Source of the DNA: JAASSS01 sp021767745
GTDB lineage: Bacteria; Pseudomonadota; Gammaproteobacteria; UBA5335
NCBI GenBank assembly: GCA_034189165.1
Contig: JAXHVN010000024.1
Coordinates: 1 to 64,000, forward strand
Length of the DNA stretch: 64,000 nt
Reading direction: 5' to 3'
The notes beneath the pieces were generated by a model. That model saw only the letters and a list, made by a program, of their open reading frames with translations. It did not search any database and was not told the origin of the DNA. Each line of letters begins with the position of its first letter. Positions within the stretch are counted from its first letter, which is position 1. A program made the translations under genes and the position numbers. Of the stretch, positions 30,327 through 38,610 are shown piece after piece.

Positions 30327-31249
30327 AGCCGCAGGCGCCGCCCGTGTGCTTCTTCGGCGGCAAGGGCGGGGTCGGCAAGACGACCTGCGCCGCGGCGATC
30401 GCCGCGGCGGTTGCGGCGCCGGCGGCCAGAACGCTGCTCGTCTCCACCGATCCGGCCCATTCGCTGCGGGACGTGCTGGCGATACCGGGCGAGCTGTCCG
30501 CGCCGACGCCCGTGGCGCCCGCTCTCGATGCGCTGGAACTGGACCCGCAGCTCGTCAAGCAGCGGTATCTCGACGATGTGCGCCGCACGCTGGAGCGGAT
30601 CGCACCGCCACGATTGCTGGCCGAGGTGCGCCGGCAGGTGGCGCTCGCGGCCGCGGCGCCCGGTACGACCGAGGCCGCGCTGACCGAGGCGCTGGCGCGG
30701 CTGCTTGCCGAGGCACCGGCGCGCTATCGGCAGGTAGTGATCGACACCGCACCGACGGGGCACACCCTGCAGTTGCTGCAGGCACCGGCGGCGATGCAGG
30801 CGTGGATGGATGCGCTGCTCGCTCGGCGCAGCGAGGCGATCGATCCCGAGGTCGTGGCGCGGCTGCACCGGCGGCGTGGGTATCTGCAGGCCATGGCGGC
30901 GCTGCTCGGCGATCCAGCCCGAACGGCGTTCGTGTTGGTGACGCTGGCCGAGCCCATGGCACTGGCGGAAACGGTGCGGGCGCGCGAGGCACTGAACCGG
31001 CTGGGGTTGGCGCCGGCGGCCATCGTGGTCAACCGGCTGACCCCGGCCGACGCGGCGGGCGGCTGGGCCTCGGCGCAGCACGCGGCGCAAGCCGCCGCGC
31101 TGGGCACGTTCGGGCAGGAGATGACGTGCCCGATCATCCGGCAGGTCGCGTGCCTGCCCCGCCCGCAGGGAGTCGAGGCCCTGCGTGCGGTGGGCGAGGG
31201 CCTGCTGGAAGCCGGGCTGTTCGCGGCTACCGGCAACGGCATCGCCTGA
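30317..31249 (+). CDS. ArsA/Get3-type ATPase
   Basis: A GTG at 30317 gives a 310-aa P-loop ATPase of the ArsA/Get3 group. The deviant Walker A is FFGGKGGVGKTT (residues 12-23), followed by STDPAHSLRDVL, and the switch II region is IDTAPTGHTLQLL. Unlike ArsA pumps, no ArsB or ArsR lies nearby. There is also one ATPase unit only, so it would act as a homodimer. Partnered with CstA and the CC-ending small protein it may deliver or assemble a membrane component, as Get3 does. A terminator follows. Confidence 0.85.
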   Translation: MLLKPQAPPVCFFGGKGGVGKTTCAAAIAAAVAAPAARTLLVSTDPAHSLRDVLAIPGELSAPTPVAPALDALELDPQLVKQRYLDDVRRTLERIAPPRLLAEVRRQVALAAAAPGTTEAALTEALARLLAEAPARYRQVVIDTAPTGHTLQLLQAPAAMQAWMDALLARRSEAIDPEVVARLHRRRGYLQAMAALLGDPARTAFVLVTLAEPMALAETVRAREALNRLGLAPAAIVVNRLTPADAAGGWASAQHAAQAAALGTFGQEMTCPIIRQVACLPRPQGVEALRAVGEGLLEAGLFAATGNGIA

Positions 31250-31256
31250 TACAGGA

Positions 31257-31279
31257 AAAGGGCGCCCGGGGCGCCCTTT
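31257..31279. terminator. Rho-independent terminator after the ArsA-like gene
   Basis: AAAGGGCGCC pairs with GGCGCCCTTT around a 3-base loop. It lies between the convergent ArsA-like and pmoC genes. The flanks give T-runs of 3 on plus and 4 on minus, so it may work in both directions. Confidence 0.7.
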
Positions 31280-31334
31280 GTCGAGTCACAAGAATGGACC
31301 GGGCGCTAGAGAAGTCCGCCCGGCAGATGCGGCA

Positions 31335-32138
31335 TCAGTAGGCGGCGATGCGCTCCTCGTCGGAGATGGCCGTCAGCTTGCGCATCCGGTTCAGGCACTG
31401 CGTGACGAAGCCGCCGATGCAGAACAGCGCCCAGCCAAGCACCACGAAGCCCCAGTGGATCGGCGCGGCGAACAGCTCTTCTGCGTAGAAGAACGTGTGG
31501 CCCCACTCGTTCAGGCCGAGGTTCGGCATGATCAGGATCGGTCCTGCGGCCATCAGCGCCAGTGGCACCGAAATGCGGTTGGCGAAGTCCGGCAGACGGG
31601 TGTGGACCCAGACGAAGCCGAATACCAGGCCAACGAGCGCCGCAGGAATCGCGAAGTAGAACAGGCCGATGTGGGTCGGCGTGAAGTCGGTATCGCGAAT
31701 GGTGGTCTGGTGCCAGGCGGCATCGGCTTCCACGAACAGGCCGAAGGCGAATACCGCCAGGATGCTGGCACCGGCGAGCACCGAAAGCACCCAGTAGTAA
31801 CGGCGCAGTTCCTCGTGCGGCGTGATGGCGGCGACGTTCTTGTCCCGCGTGAACCACAGTATCGGCACGATAGCGGCGCCGATCACACCGATGACGACCA
31901 TCTGGATGTAGAACAGCCGCATCCAGTAGACCTGGAACTCATCCTCGAAGTAGTCGAGACCGACGGTGAACGAATACTCCTGCTGGTACCAGCGATAGAT
32001 GCCGAACACCGCTGTGGCGATCGTCACCAGCAAGGCGACCCAGAGCCAGGGAACCTTCGGCGCGGGTTGATCGGCTGGCGCTGGTGCGACGTGGCGTTCG
32101 TCCTGCCGGACGCGCCCGCCTTCGATGACTGCGCTCAT
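31335..32138 (-). CDS. pmoC: Orphan PmoC/AmoC-type monooxygenase subunit
   Basis: The 267-aa protein is a PmoC homologue, an integral membrane subunit of copper membrane monooxygenases. The copper-site residues are intact: Asp139, His143 and His156 (EADAAWHQTTIRDTDFTPTH) and Asn210, His214 and His228 (LNEWGHTFFYAEELFAAPIHW). No pmoA or pmoB stands next to it, unlike the pmoCAB operon at 45017-48040, so it may substitute for that operon's PmoC under some condition. Extra lone pmoC/amoC genes are known in ammonia and methane oxidisers. Its promoter has the same operator as pmoCAB. Confidence 0.92.
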   Translation of the reverse strand: MSAVIEGGRVRQDERHVAPAPADQPAPKVPWLWVALLVTIATAVFGIYRWYQQEYSFTVGLDYFEDEFQVYWMRLFYIQMVVIGVIGAAIVPILWFTRDKNVAAITPHEELRRYYWVLSVLAGASILAVFAFGLFVEADAAWHQTTIRDTDFTPTHIGLFYFAIPAALVGLVFGFVWVHTRLPDFANRISVPLALMAAGPILIMPNLGLNEWGHTFFYAEELFAAPIHWGFVVLGWALFCIGGFVTQCLNRMRKLTAISDEERIAAY

Positions 32139-32195
32139 TGCGTTCTCCTCCTGTACTTGTTTTCGAAGCCACGCCGACGGGCATGGCCTCCCCTA

Positions 32196-32224
32196 TAGAT
32201 AGATCGGCCTGAACGAACGTTCAA
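32196..32224 (-). promoter_or_regulatory. Promoter of orphan pmoC with overlapping palindromic operator
   Basis: On the minus strand TTGAAC (32224-32219), a 17-base spacer and TATCTA (32201-32196) form a strong sigma70-type promoter. TGAACG-two bases-CGTTCA at 32210-32223 overlaps the -35 box, centred about 78 bases before the start codon. The same arrangement stands before pmoCAB. The size and symmetry suggest a TetR-type repressor or activator. Confidence 0.6.
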
Positions 32225-32279
32225 TAAGAATTTTTCGATCGCCGTTCGTCAGCCGATAGGCGGTCAGGAGGTGACGCAC

Positions 32280-33350
32280 TCAGTCGCCGAGGCAGATGCC
32301 GATCTCACGCGCGGTCTGAACGGTGTCGCAGTCCAGCGGTACCGAGCGCATCTCGGCGATCGCCGCCTCGATCGGCACCGACACCATGTCCGGCGGCTGG
32401 TAGGCCACCATCCGCCCGAACTCGCCGGCAGCCGCCGTGCGCACCGCCGCCGCGCCGAAGCGCAGCGCCAACATGCGGTCGAAGGCGGTGGGCGTGCCGC
32501 CACGCTGGATATGGCCGAGCACTACATGACGCGTTTCCTTGCCGGTCCGCTGGGCGATCTCCAGCGCGACCTTCTCGGCGATCCCGCCGAGCCGCACCTC
32601 GCGCCCGAGCTCACTGCCGGCGACCGTCAGCTCGCCGCCGCGGGGCTTGGCACCCTCGGCGACACAGACGATGGAGAAGGTGCGGCCGTTGGCCTCGCGC
32701 TGGCGGATCTTGTCGCAGACACGCTCGATGTCGAAGTCGATCTCCGGGATGAGGATCACGTCGGCGCCACCGGCGATGCCGGCGTTCAGCGCGATCCAGC
32801 CGGCATAGCGGCCCATCAGCTCCACCACCATGACCCGCCGGTGCGACTCGGCGGTGGTGTGCAGCCGGCCGATCGCCTCGGTCGCCACCGAGACGGCCGT
32901 GTCGAAGCCGAAGGTGAAGCTGGTGCAGGCGAGGTCGTTGTCGATGGTCTTCGGCACGCCCACGACCGGAATGCCCTTGTCCATGAAGCGCCGGGCGATA
33001 CGCAGCGAGCCGTCGCCGCCGATCGCGATCAGCGCATCGCCCCCCAGTGCTCGGAAGCGCTCGACCACCTCGTCCGAGCGATCGACCAGCCGGGTCTGGC
33101 CGTCGATCTCCAGCGGGTACTCGAACGGGTTGCCCTTGTTCAGCGTGCCGAGGATCGTGCCGCCCAGATGGGCGATGCCGCGCACCTGATCCGGCCCGAG
33201 CGGCATCAGATCGTCCTGCAGCAGGCCCTCGTAACCGTAGCGGATGCCGGTCACGCGCCAGCCACGATGCACTGCGCCGAGCGTGAGGGCGCGGATGACG
33301 GCGTTCAGACCCGGCGCATCGCCGCCGCCGGTGTTGACGAACAGGTGCAT
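32280..33350 (-). CDS. pfkA: 6-phosphofructokinase (Gly-Lys type)
   Basis: The 356-aa product phosphorylates fructose 6-phosphate. GGDGS at residues 111-115 has Gly at the position that is Asp in pyrophosphate-dependent enzymes, so ATP should fit. PKTIDND at 133-139 has Lys where E. coli PfkA has Gly. Gly with Lys is the pattern of ATP enzymes that sit within the otherwise pyrophosphate-using lineage, such as actinobacterial forms, so ATP use is the best call but pyrophosphate use is not excluded. MGRYAGWIAL and the late GHIQRGGTPTAFDR are substrate-binding blocks. It is a single gene with its own upstream region. Confidence 0.88.
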   Translation of the reverse strand: MHLFVNTGGGDAPGLNAVIRALTLGAVHRGWRVTGIRYGYEGLLQDDLMPLGPDQVRGIAHLGGTILGTLNKGNPFEYPLEIDGQTRLVDRSDEVVERFRALGGDALIAIGGDGSLRIARRFMDKGIPVVGVPKTIDNDLACTSFTFGFDTAVSVATEAIGRLHTTAESHRRVMVVELMGRYAGWIALNAGIAGGADVILIPEIDFDIERVCDKIRQREANGRTFSIVCVAEGAKPRGGELTVAGSELGREVRLGGIAEKVALEIAQRTGKETRHVVLGHIQRGGTPTAFDRMLALRFGAAAVRTAAAGEFGRMVAYQPPDMVSVPIEAAIAEMRSVPLDCDTVQTAREIGICLGD

Positions 33351-33427
33351 GGACAGCCCTCCCCTGACTGTGACGTAGACCCCAGCTTAACGGCCGGGGG
33401 ATGACCGCCGATAGCGGCGCGCCGGCT

Positions 33428-33458
33428 TTGGACCGATCGGACGGTAAGCCGCTATACT
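33428..33458 (+). promoter_or_regulatory. Possible promoter of the acyl-CoA dehydrogenase pair
   Basis: TATACT (33453-33458) is a good -10 box. TTGGAC (33428-33433) is a fair -35, but the 19-base spacer is long. It lies about 47 bases upstream of the ATG at 33505. Confidence 0.3.
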
Positions 33459-33504
33459 CGACAGGCTTTGCCATCGGATGGTGCATACCCGAGGAGACTC
33501 AAGG

Positions 33505-34662
33505 ATGGATATCGACTACACCCAAGAGGAGCGGCAGTTTCAGCAGCAGGTGCGCGACTTCCTGGACGAGAACCTGCCGCGCGGCAACGAGATGTGGTCC
33601 AAGCGCGATGCCTGGTTCAAGTCGCTGCAGGCACAGGGCGGCTGGGATGTGCCGAAGTGGCCGGCCGAATTCGGCGGCCCGGGCTGGACGCCGGTGCAGC
33701 ACTACATCTGGGATCGCGAGACCGCCGGTCGCTCGTTGCCGCCGGTGCTGCCCTTCGGTCAGGTCATGCTGGCGCCGATCCTGATGCGTTACGGCAGCAA
33801 GGAGCAGCAAGAGCGCTTCCTGCCGGACATCCGCGCCAACAAGGTCAATTGGTGCCAGGGCTATTCCGAGCCGGGCGCCGGGTCCGATCTCGCCTCGTTG
33901 AAGACACGCGCCGTGCTGAGCGAGGACGGCAGCAAGTACGTCGTCAACGGCACCAAGATCTGGACCACGATGGGGCACATGGCCCAGTGGATGTTCTGCC
34001 TCACGCGGACCAGCAGCGAGGGGCCAAAACAGGAGGGCATCACCTTCCTGCTGATCAACATGAAGACGCCGGGCATCACCGTGAAGCCGATCTTCACGCT
34101 GGGTGGCAGCCACCACGTCAACCAGGTGTTCTTCGACAATGTCGAGGTGCCGGTCGAGAACCGTGTCGGCGAGGAGGGCAAGGGCTGGACCTATGCCAAG
34201 GGCTTGTTGCAGCACGAGCGCTCCGGCATCGCCGGCATTTCCCGCACGCTCACCGCGCTGTCGAAGCTGAAGAAGAACGCCCGTTCGGTGCGCGTCGGCG
34301 ACAGTACCCTGCTGGACGACTCGAGCTACAAGCGCAAGCTGGCCGAGACCGAGATCGAGCTGCGGGCGCTGGAGTTCGCCGAGCTGCGCAGCCTGGCGGA
34401 CGCACAGCAGACCGGCGAGCCGGGCACGGCCTCGTCGATCCTCAAGCTCAAGGGCACCGAGCTGCAGCAGCGGGTGCAGGAGCTGACCATCGAGGCCGCC
34501 GGGCCCTACGCGCTGAACGCCGGCTTCAAGGAGGCCGGGCCGAAGTTCTCCAAGATGGGGATGATGATGTACCTCAATGGCCGTGCCGCGACCGTCTATG
34601 GCGGTTGCAGCGAGGTGCAGAAGGACGTCATCGCCAAGCGTGTGCTCGGCATCAAGGACTAG
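33505..34662 (+). CDS. Acyl-CoA dehydrogenase, first gene of a pair
   Basis: The ATG at 33505 (GAGGAG upstream) gives 385 aa with the full acyl-CoA dehydrogenase fold: N-terminal helices, the beta domain with WCQGYSEPGAGSDLASL (FAD and substrate contacts), and the C-terminal YGGCSEVQKDVIAKRVLG, where the arginine of the usual IYGGTSEIQ block is kept in its neighbourhood. Paired adjacent dehydrogenase genes often encode alpha2beta2 heterotetramers that act on bulky or steroid-like acyl-CoAs. The next gene starts 18 bases later and is a divergent family member. Electron acceptor would be ETF. Confidence 0.88.
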   Translation: MDIDYTQEERQFQQQVRDFLDENLPRGNEMWSKRDAWFKSLQAQGGWDVPKWPAEFGGPGWTPVQHYIWDRETAGRSLPPVLPFGQVMLAPILMRYGSKEQQERFLPDIRANKVNWCQGYSEPGAGSDLASLKTRAVLSEDGSKYVVNGTKIWTTMGHMAQWMFCLTRTSSEGPKQEGITFLLINMKTPGITVKPIFTLGGSHHVNQVFFDNVEVPVENRVGEEGKGWTYAKGLLQHERSGIAGISRTLTALSKLKKNARSVRVGDSTLLDDSSYKRKLAETEIELRALEFAELRSLADAQQTGEPGTASSILKLKGTELQQRVQELTIEAAGPYALNAGFKEAGPKFSKMGMMMYLNGRAATVYGGCSEVQKDVIAKRVLGIKD

Positions 34663-34680
34663 GCAGGGAGGCCAGCAGAG

Positions 34681-35862
34681 ATGGATTTCAATTTCACGGA
34701 AGAGCAGCAGATGCTGCGCGACAGCATCCAGAAGTTCGTGCGCGAGCACTATCCCGCCGACAGGGTCGGGGCCCGGCGCAAGGCGTTTCGCAAGGCGCCC
34801 GGCTTCGCCGAGGAGAATTGGCAGCAGTTCGCCGATCTGGGCTGGCTGGGAGTGCCGTTTCCGGAGGAGCTCGGCGGCATCGGCGGCGATCTCGCCGACG
34901 TGATGGTGGTGATGGAGGAGCTCGGCAAGGGCCTGGTGGTCGAGCCCTACTTCCCCACCGTCGTGCTGTTCGGCAGCGCGCTGATGCTCGGCGGCAATGC
35001 CGACCAGCAGCAGTCACTGGTGCCGCAGCTGATCGAGGGCAAGCTCAGGGGCACGCTGGCCTACATGGAAGAGCAGGCCCGCTACGAGCTTGCCGATGTG
35101 GCGACCACGGCCACTGCCCGTGACGGCAAGTACCTGCTGAACGGCACGAAGTCGCTCGTGCTGAACGCGGACAGCGCCGACTATCTGGTGGTCAGCGCGC
35201 GTACCGGGGGCGATCGCACGGCTCGCGAGGGCATCACGCTGTTCCTCGTGCCGGCGGATGCCGAGGGCGTCAAGCGAGTCGACTACCCGACGATCGACGT
35301 GCTGCGGGCCTCGGAGGTCAGCTTCGAGAACGTCGCGGTGGGCGAGGATGCCATCCTGGGTAGCGTGGGCGAGGGGCTGGCCCTGCTGGAGGCTATCTCC
35401 CAGCGTGCCATCCTGGCGCTGGGCGCCGAGTCGGTCGGCATGATGGAAATGCTCTATCGCGACACCACCGACTACACCAGCCAGCGCGTGCAGTTCGAGA
35501 AGCCGCTCGCTGCCTTCCAGAGTGTCAAGCACCGCATCGTCGACATGTTCGTGCAGACCGAGCTCACGCGCTCGCTGCTCTACCGGGCGACGATGGAGGT
35601 GCAGGGCGAGCATGAGGATGCCCCGCTGGATGTGCATGGCCTCAAGCACATGGTCGGCAAGGCCGGCCGCTTCGTCGGCCAGAGCGCGGTCCAGCTGCAC
35701 GGTGGCATGGGCCAGACCGAGGAACTGCGGGTCGGCCACTACTTCATCCGGCTGGCGGCCATCGATGCGCAGTTCGGCGACACCGACTACCACCTCGGCC
35801 GCTACACCGAGCTGATGCCGATCCCCGAGGGGGAGCCGGACGCGGATCTGCTGCCGTTCTAG
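34681..35862 (+). CDS. Acyl-CoA dehydrogenase, second gene of a pair
   Basis: This 393-aa protein is a second acyl-CoA dehydrogenase-fold protein with the beginning MDFNFTEEQQMLRDSIQKFV and the final AVQLHGGMGQTEELRVGHYF. The latter differs from the typical end of the preceding gene product and closely matches the partial protein at the left edge of the window. With its neighbour it probably forms a heteromeric enzyme, in which one subunit contributes the catalytic Glu and the other most of the FAD site. The substrate is unknown. Shared direction and an 18-base gap support one mRNA. Confidence 0.87.
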   Translation: MDFNFTEEQQMLRDSIQKFVREHYPADRVGARRKAFRKAPGFAEENWQQFADLGWLGVPFPEELGGIGGDLADVMVVMEELGKGLVVEPYFPTVVLFGSALMLGGNADQQQSLVPQLIEGKLRGTLAYMEEQARYELADVATTATARDGKYLLNGTKSLVLNADSADYLVVSARTGGDRTAREGITLFLVPADAEGVKRVDYPTIDVLRASEVSFENVAVGEDAILGSVGEGLALLEAISQRAILALGAESVGMMEMLYRDTTDYTSQRVQFEKPLAAFQSVKHRIVDMFVQTELTRSLLYRATMEVQGEHEDAPLDVHGLKHMVGKAGRFVGQSAVQLHGGMGQTEELRVGHYFIRLAAIDAQFGDTDYHLGRYTELMPIPEGEPDADLLPF

Positions 35863-35883
35863 CGGCGCCTCCGGCATCCCTGC

Positions 35884-35913
35884 ACGATCGGGCGGCGCAC
35901 GCCGCCCGATCGT
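35884..35913. terminator. Hairpin between convergent genes
   Basis: A perfect 13-bp stem (ACGATCGGGCGGC with GCCGCCCGATCGT, loop GCAC) lies just after the second dehydrogenase gene and before the stop of the small secreted gene on the other strand. There is no long T-run. Confidence 0.6.
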
Positions 35914-35929
35914 CCTTCCCGGCGCCCGT

Positions 35930-36223
35930 CTAGAGAGCGGCGCAGCCGGACGCGCGTCGGCAGGCGATCCGCGTCCGGAACCGATAGATCCGTTCCGCCT
36001 TCGCATTCGCCCGTGCCGCCGCGCGTTCCAGCCCCGCTGCCTCGAGCCGCCCGGCGGCATCCAGCCACAGCTGGATCCGGATCGCCGGATGATCGTCGAT
36101 CGCCGGCAACAGCTGCCCGCGCACACCGCCCAGCGCCGCTTCGTCCATCGGCACCGGTGCCGCTACGGCCGACAGCGAGACCGCGGCCAACAGGCTGCAG
36201 GCGAACTTGCCCGATAGTTTCAT
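35930..36223 (-). CDS. Small secreted protein with 'PM.E..L..V.GQ' motif
   Basis: The ATG at 36223 (GGGAGGG before it) gives 97 aa. It begins with a signal peptide, MKLSGKFACSLLAAVSLSAVAA, and the mature protein opens VPMDEAALGGVRGQ. That is the same pattern of Pro-Met-x-Glu, hydrophobics, then Val-x-Gly-Gln as the secreted protein at 2993-3343. The C-terminal part has two Cys (RIACRRASGCAAL), likely a disulfide. No family function is known to me. The gene is divergent from the tandem-hotdog gene. Confidence 0.55.
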   Translation of the reverse strand: MKLSGKFACSLLAAVSLSAVAAPVPMDEAALGGVRGQLLPAIDDHPAIRIQLWLDAAGRLEAAGLERAAARANAKAERIYRFRTRIACRRASGCAAL

Positions 36224-36343
36224 GAACCCTCCCGGCGCCGGCACCCGTGCCGGAGCGTTGCCGTGCGTGGTCTTGATCCACGTCGGCGCAGATTGGCCCG
36301 TGCCCGACTACTTTGAAGTCAAGCACACCTGTGAGATGGAATC

Positions 36344-37207
36344 ATGACTGTCAGGGATCTCGTGCTGCCGACCGTGTTGGAGCAGCCCTACGTCCGCTGG
36401 CTCGGGGTCGACGCGATCCGGGGTGAGGCGCCCGAGCTGCGGGTGTCGTTGCCCTACCGGGAGGACAACAGCAATCTCGGCGGCACGCTGCATGGCGGCG
36501 TACTGGCCTCGCTGGTGATCATCGCCGCGCGGGCAGCGGCGGTGCAGGCAATGGCGGGTGCCCGCGATGCCGACGTCCAGCTGGTGGGCCTGACGGTGCA
36601 GTACCTCGGCGCCGTCAGTCGTCAGGATGTGGAGGCCCGGGCGCAGGTGCTGCGCACCGGTCGTAATCTCTGCTTTATCGGCGTGGAAGTGCTCGACGGC
36701 AGCGGCCAGCGGGTGACGCAGGCGCAGGCGACCCTGCGGGTCGCGGCGGAAGTGGCCGCCGAGAGCTGCGATCCCCCGCGTGACGAGGTGATCGTGCCGG
36801 CAGCGGAGCGCGAGCCCTCCGGCATCGCCCGCATGATCACGCGCATGGGCTTCATCTCGCGGCTGGGCATCGGCATCGACCTGATGGCCGAGGGCGAGGC
36901 GGCGCTGCGCCTGCCCTGGCGCAGCGAGTTGTCCGATGGCCGCGGCCGGCATCACGACGGCGCCCTGGCAGCGCTGTTCGATACCACCGGCGCGATGTCG
37001 GCCTTCGCCATGGGCAATGCCAGCGGCATGAAGGCAGTCACCCCGGCGCTGCATCTGGCGGTGCTGGGCGACAGTCGCGGCCAGGGCCTGCACGGCTATG
37101 CCCGCACCCTGTGGCAGCGCGACGAACTCTACGTATGCGAGGTGCGGATCTGCGCCAGCGACGGCAGCGTCTGCGCTCGGGGCGACCTGATCTACCGCAT
37201 CACCTGA
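36344..37207 (+). CDS. Tandem hotdog thioesterase-like protein
   Basis: This 287-aa protein is two PaaI/4HBT hotdog domains in one chain. The first has LGGTLHGGVLASLVII (about residues 45-60) and the second RHHDGALAALFDTTGAMSA (about 205-223), both placed like the active-site helix of acyl-CoA thioesterases. The second copy keeps the Asp-rich helix start and the first has HGG, so both sites may be altered or share one active dimer. It probably hydrolyses an acyl-CoA. No linked pathway is evident. The gene starts a rightward group with the Clp-fold proteinase and a small unknown. Confidence 0.75.
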   Translation: MTVRDLVLPTVLEQPYVRWLGVDAIRGEAPELRVSLPYREDNSNLGGTLHGGVLASLVIIAARAAAVQAMAGARDADVQLVGLTVQYLGAVSRQDVEARAQVLRTGRNLCFIGVEVLDGSGQRVTQAQATLRVAAEVAAESCDPPRDEVIVPAAEREPSGIARMITRMGFISRLGIGIDLMAEGEAALRLPWRSELSDGRGRHHDGALAALFDTTGAMSAFAMGNASGMKAVTPALHLAVLGDSRGQGLHGYARTLWQRDELYVCEVRICASDGSVCARGDLIYRIT

Positions 37208-37279
37208 GGCGATTGGCGATGGACGTCTGCGTCAAGGACGCGACATCCTCGCAGTGACCTGGCGGGCGAAGGGGCTGGC

Positions 37280-38107
37280 ATGGATCTGGGCGGCATCATC
37301 TGGTTGTTCATTCTGTTCGTCGGCCTGCAGCCGCTGGTGCGACAGCGGCTGCTCGACTGGCAGCGCCGCCAGCAGCTGGCCCGCATCCAGAAGGCCCGGG
37401 GGTCGCGGGTGATCCTGCTGGTGCACCGTCAGGAGGTCATGCGCCTGTTCGGCGTCCCGCTGGTGCGCTACATCGATCTGAACGACGCCGAGGAGGTGCT
37501 GCGGGCCATCCAGCTCACCGATGACGCCACGCCGATCGACCTGATCGTGCATACCCCGGGCGGGCTGGTGCTGGCGGCCCTGCAGATCGCCCGCGCCCTC
37601 AAGGACCATCCGGCCAGGGTGACCATCTTCGTGCCGCACCTGGCCATGTCCGGCGGCACGCTGATCGCGTTGGCCGGGGATGAGATCGTCATGTGTCGCC
37701 ATGCGCTGCTGGGGCCGTGCGATCCGCAGATCAACGGGCTGCCTGCGGCCTCGCTGCTGCGGGTGCTGCGCAGCAAGCCGGTGGCAGAGATCGATGACCA
37801 GACCCTGGCGCTGGCCGACCTCGGCGAGAAGGCCATCGCCCAGCTGCGGCTGGCCGTCGAGGAGCTGCTGGCCGGCACGGTCGCCGAAGCCGCCCGCGAC
37901 CGGCTGGCGGACGATCTTACCCGTGGCCGCTGGACGCACGACTTCGGCATCACCAGCGCGCAGGCGCGGCAGTTCGGGTTGCCGGTGTCCGAGGATGTGC
38001 CGCCGGCCATACTGGAATTGATGGCGCTCTATCCCCAGCCTGTCAGGGGTGTGCCGAGTGTCGAATATCTGCCGGCGCCGCCCCCGGTCCGGCCGCACCG
38101 GCGCTAA
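37280..38107 (+). CDS. Membrane-anchored Clp-fold serine proteinase (SDH proteinase family)
   Basis: The 275-aa protein has one N-terminal membrane helix (residues 5-18) followed by a ClpP-like crotonase-fold proteinase domain. LIVHTPGGLVL (88-98) forms the oxyanion region, and PHLAMSGGTLIALA carries the likely nucleophile Ser124. It resembles the serine dehydrogenase proteinase and SppA relatives that degrade membrane or signal peptides. The start ATG is preceded by GGGCTGGC, a weak ribosome site. The following unknown gene begins 34 bases after the stop, with a very good ribosome site. Confidence 0.82.
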   Translation: MDLGGIIWLFILFVGLQPLVRQRLLDWQRRQQLARIQKARGSRVILLVHRQEVMRLFGVPLVRYIDLNDAEEVLRAIQLTDDATPIDLIVHTPGGLVLAALQIARALKDHPARVTIFVPHLAMSGGTLIALAGDEIVMCRHALLGPCDPQINGLPAASLLRVLRSKPVAEIDDQTLALADLGEKAIAQLRLAVEELLAGTVAEAARDRLADDLTRGRWTHDFGITSAQARQFGLPVSEDVPPAILELMALYPQPVRGVPSVEYLPAPPPVRPHRR

Positions 38108-38141
38108 GTTGAGGGTGCTGCAGAACGCGAGGAGGTAGACG

Positions 38142-38594
38142 ATGACCATCAGCGACATGTACCGCGATGTCCGCCGCTGTCTGCGGCTGGTCTACGGCCT
38201 GGCAGAGACCGAGGGCCGTAAGGTGAACGTCGGCGAGCGCTTCGTGCTGCGCTTTCGTCTCAGCAACGAGGCCGCTCCGATCCAGCCGGACGAGAACCCG
38301 CTGGTGTGCTTTCGCAACCTGCGCCTGCAGGTGGGGCGCACCGAGTACGCGGCGCCGCTCGAGGATGAGGCGACGGTAGCCGAGCGCCGTCTGGCATTCC
38401 CTGCCGAGCGTCTCTGGCCCGGTGAGAGCACCGATCTGCTCGTGCCGATGCGGGCGGAGCGGAACATGGGTGGTTTTGCCGACCTGCTGAGCGAGGAGGA
38501 GGTGGCCGTGGTCGGCGTCGAGGCCGATCTCGACGTGGAGGCCTACTTCCGGATTCGTCTGCGCACTGCCGTGCGCGAGGAAATCCATCCCTGA
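38142..38594 (+). CDS. Uncharacterised beta-rich protein
   Basis: A strong GAGGAGG and an ATG 6 bases later open a 150-aa protein. It has alternating hydrophobic strands (RFVLRFRLSNEA, LRLQVGRTEYAAPL, VVGVEADLDVEAYFRIRL) and a short helical N-terminus. It looks like a single beta-sandwich domain without signal peptide or Cys-rich motif. I do not recognise its family. Its position behind the Clp-fold proteinase suggests co-expression. No function assigned. Confidence 0.65.
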   Translation: MTISDMYRDVRRCLRLVYGLAETEGRKVNVGERFVLRFRLSNEAAPIQPDENPLVCFRNLRLQVGRTEYAAPLEDEATVAERRLAFPAERLWPGESTDLLVPMRAERNMGGFADLLSEEEVAVVGVEADLDVEAYFRIRLRTAVREEIHP

Positions 38595-38610
38595 GCCGCG
38601 CCGAATCGCC

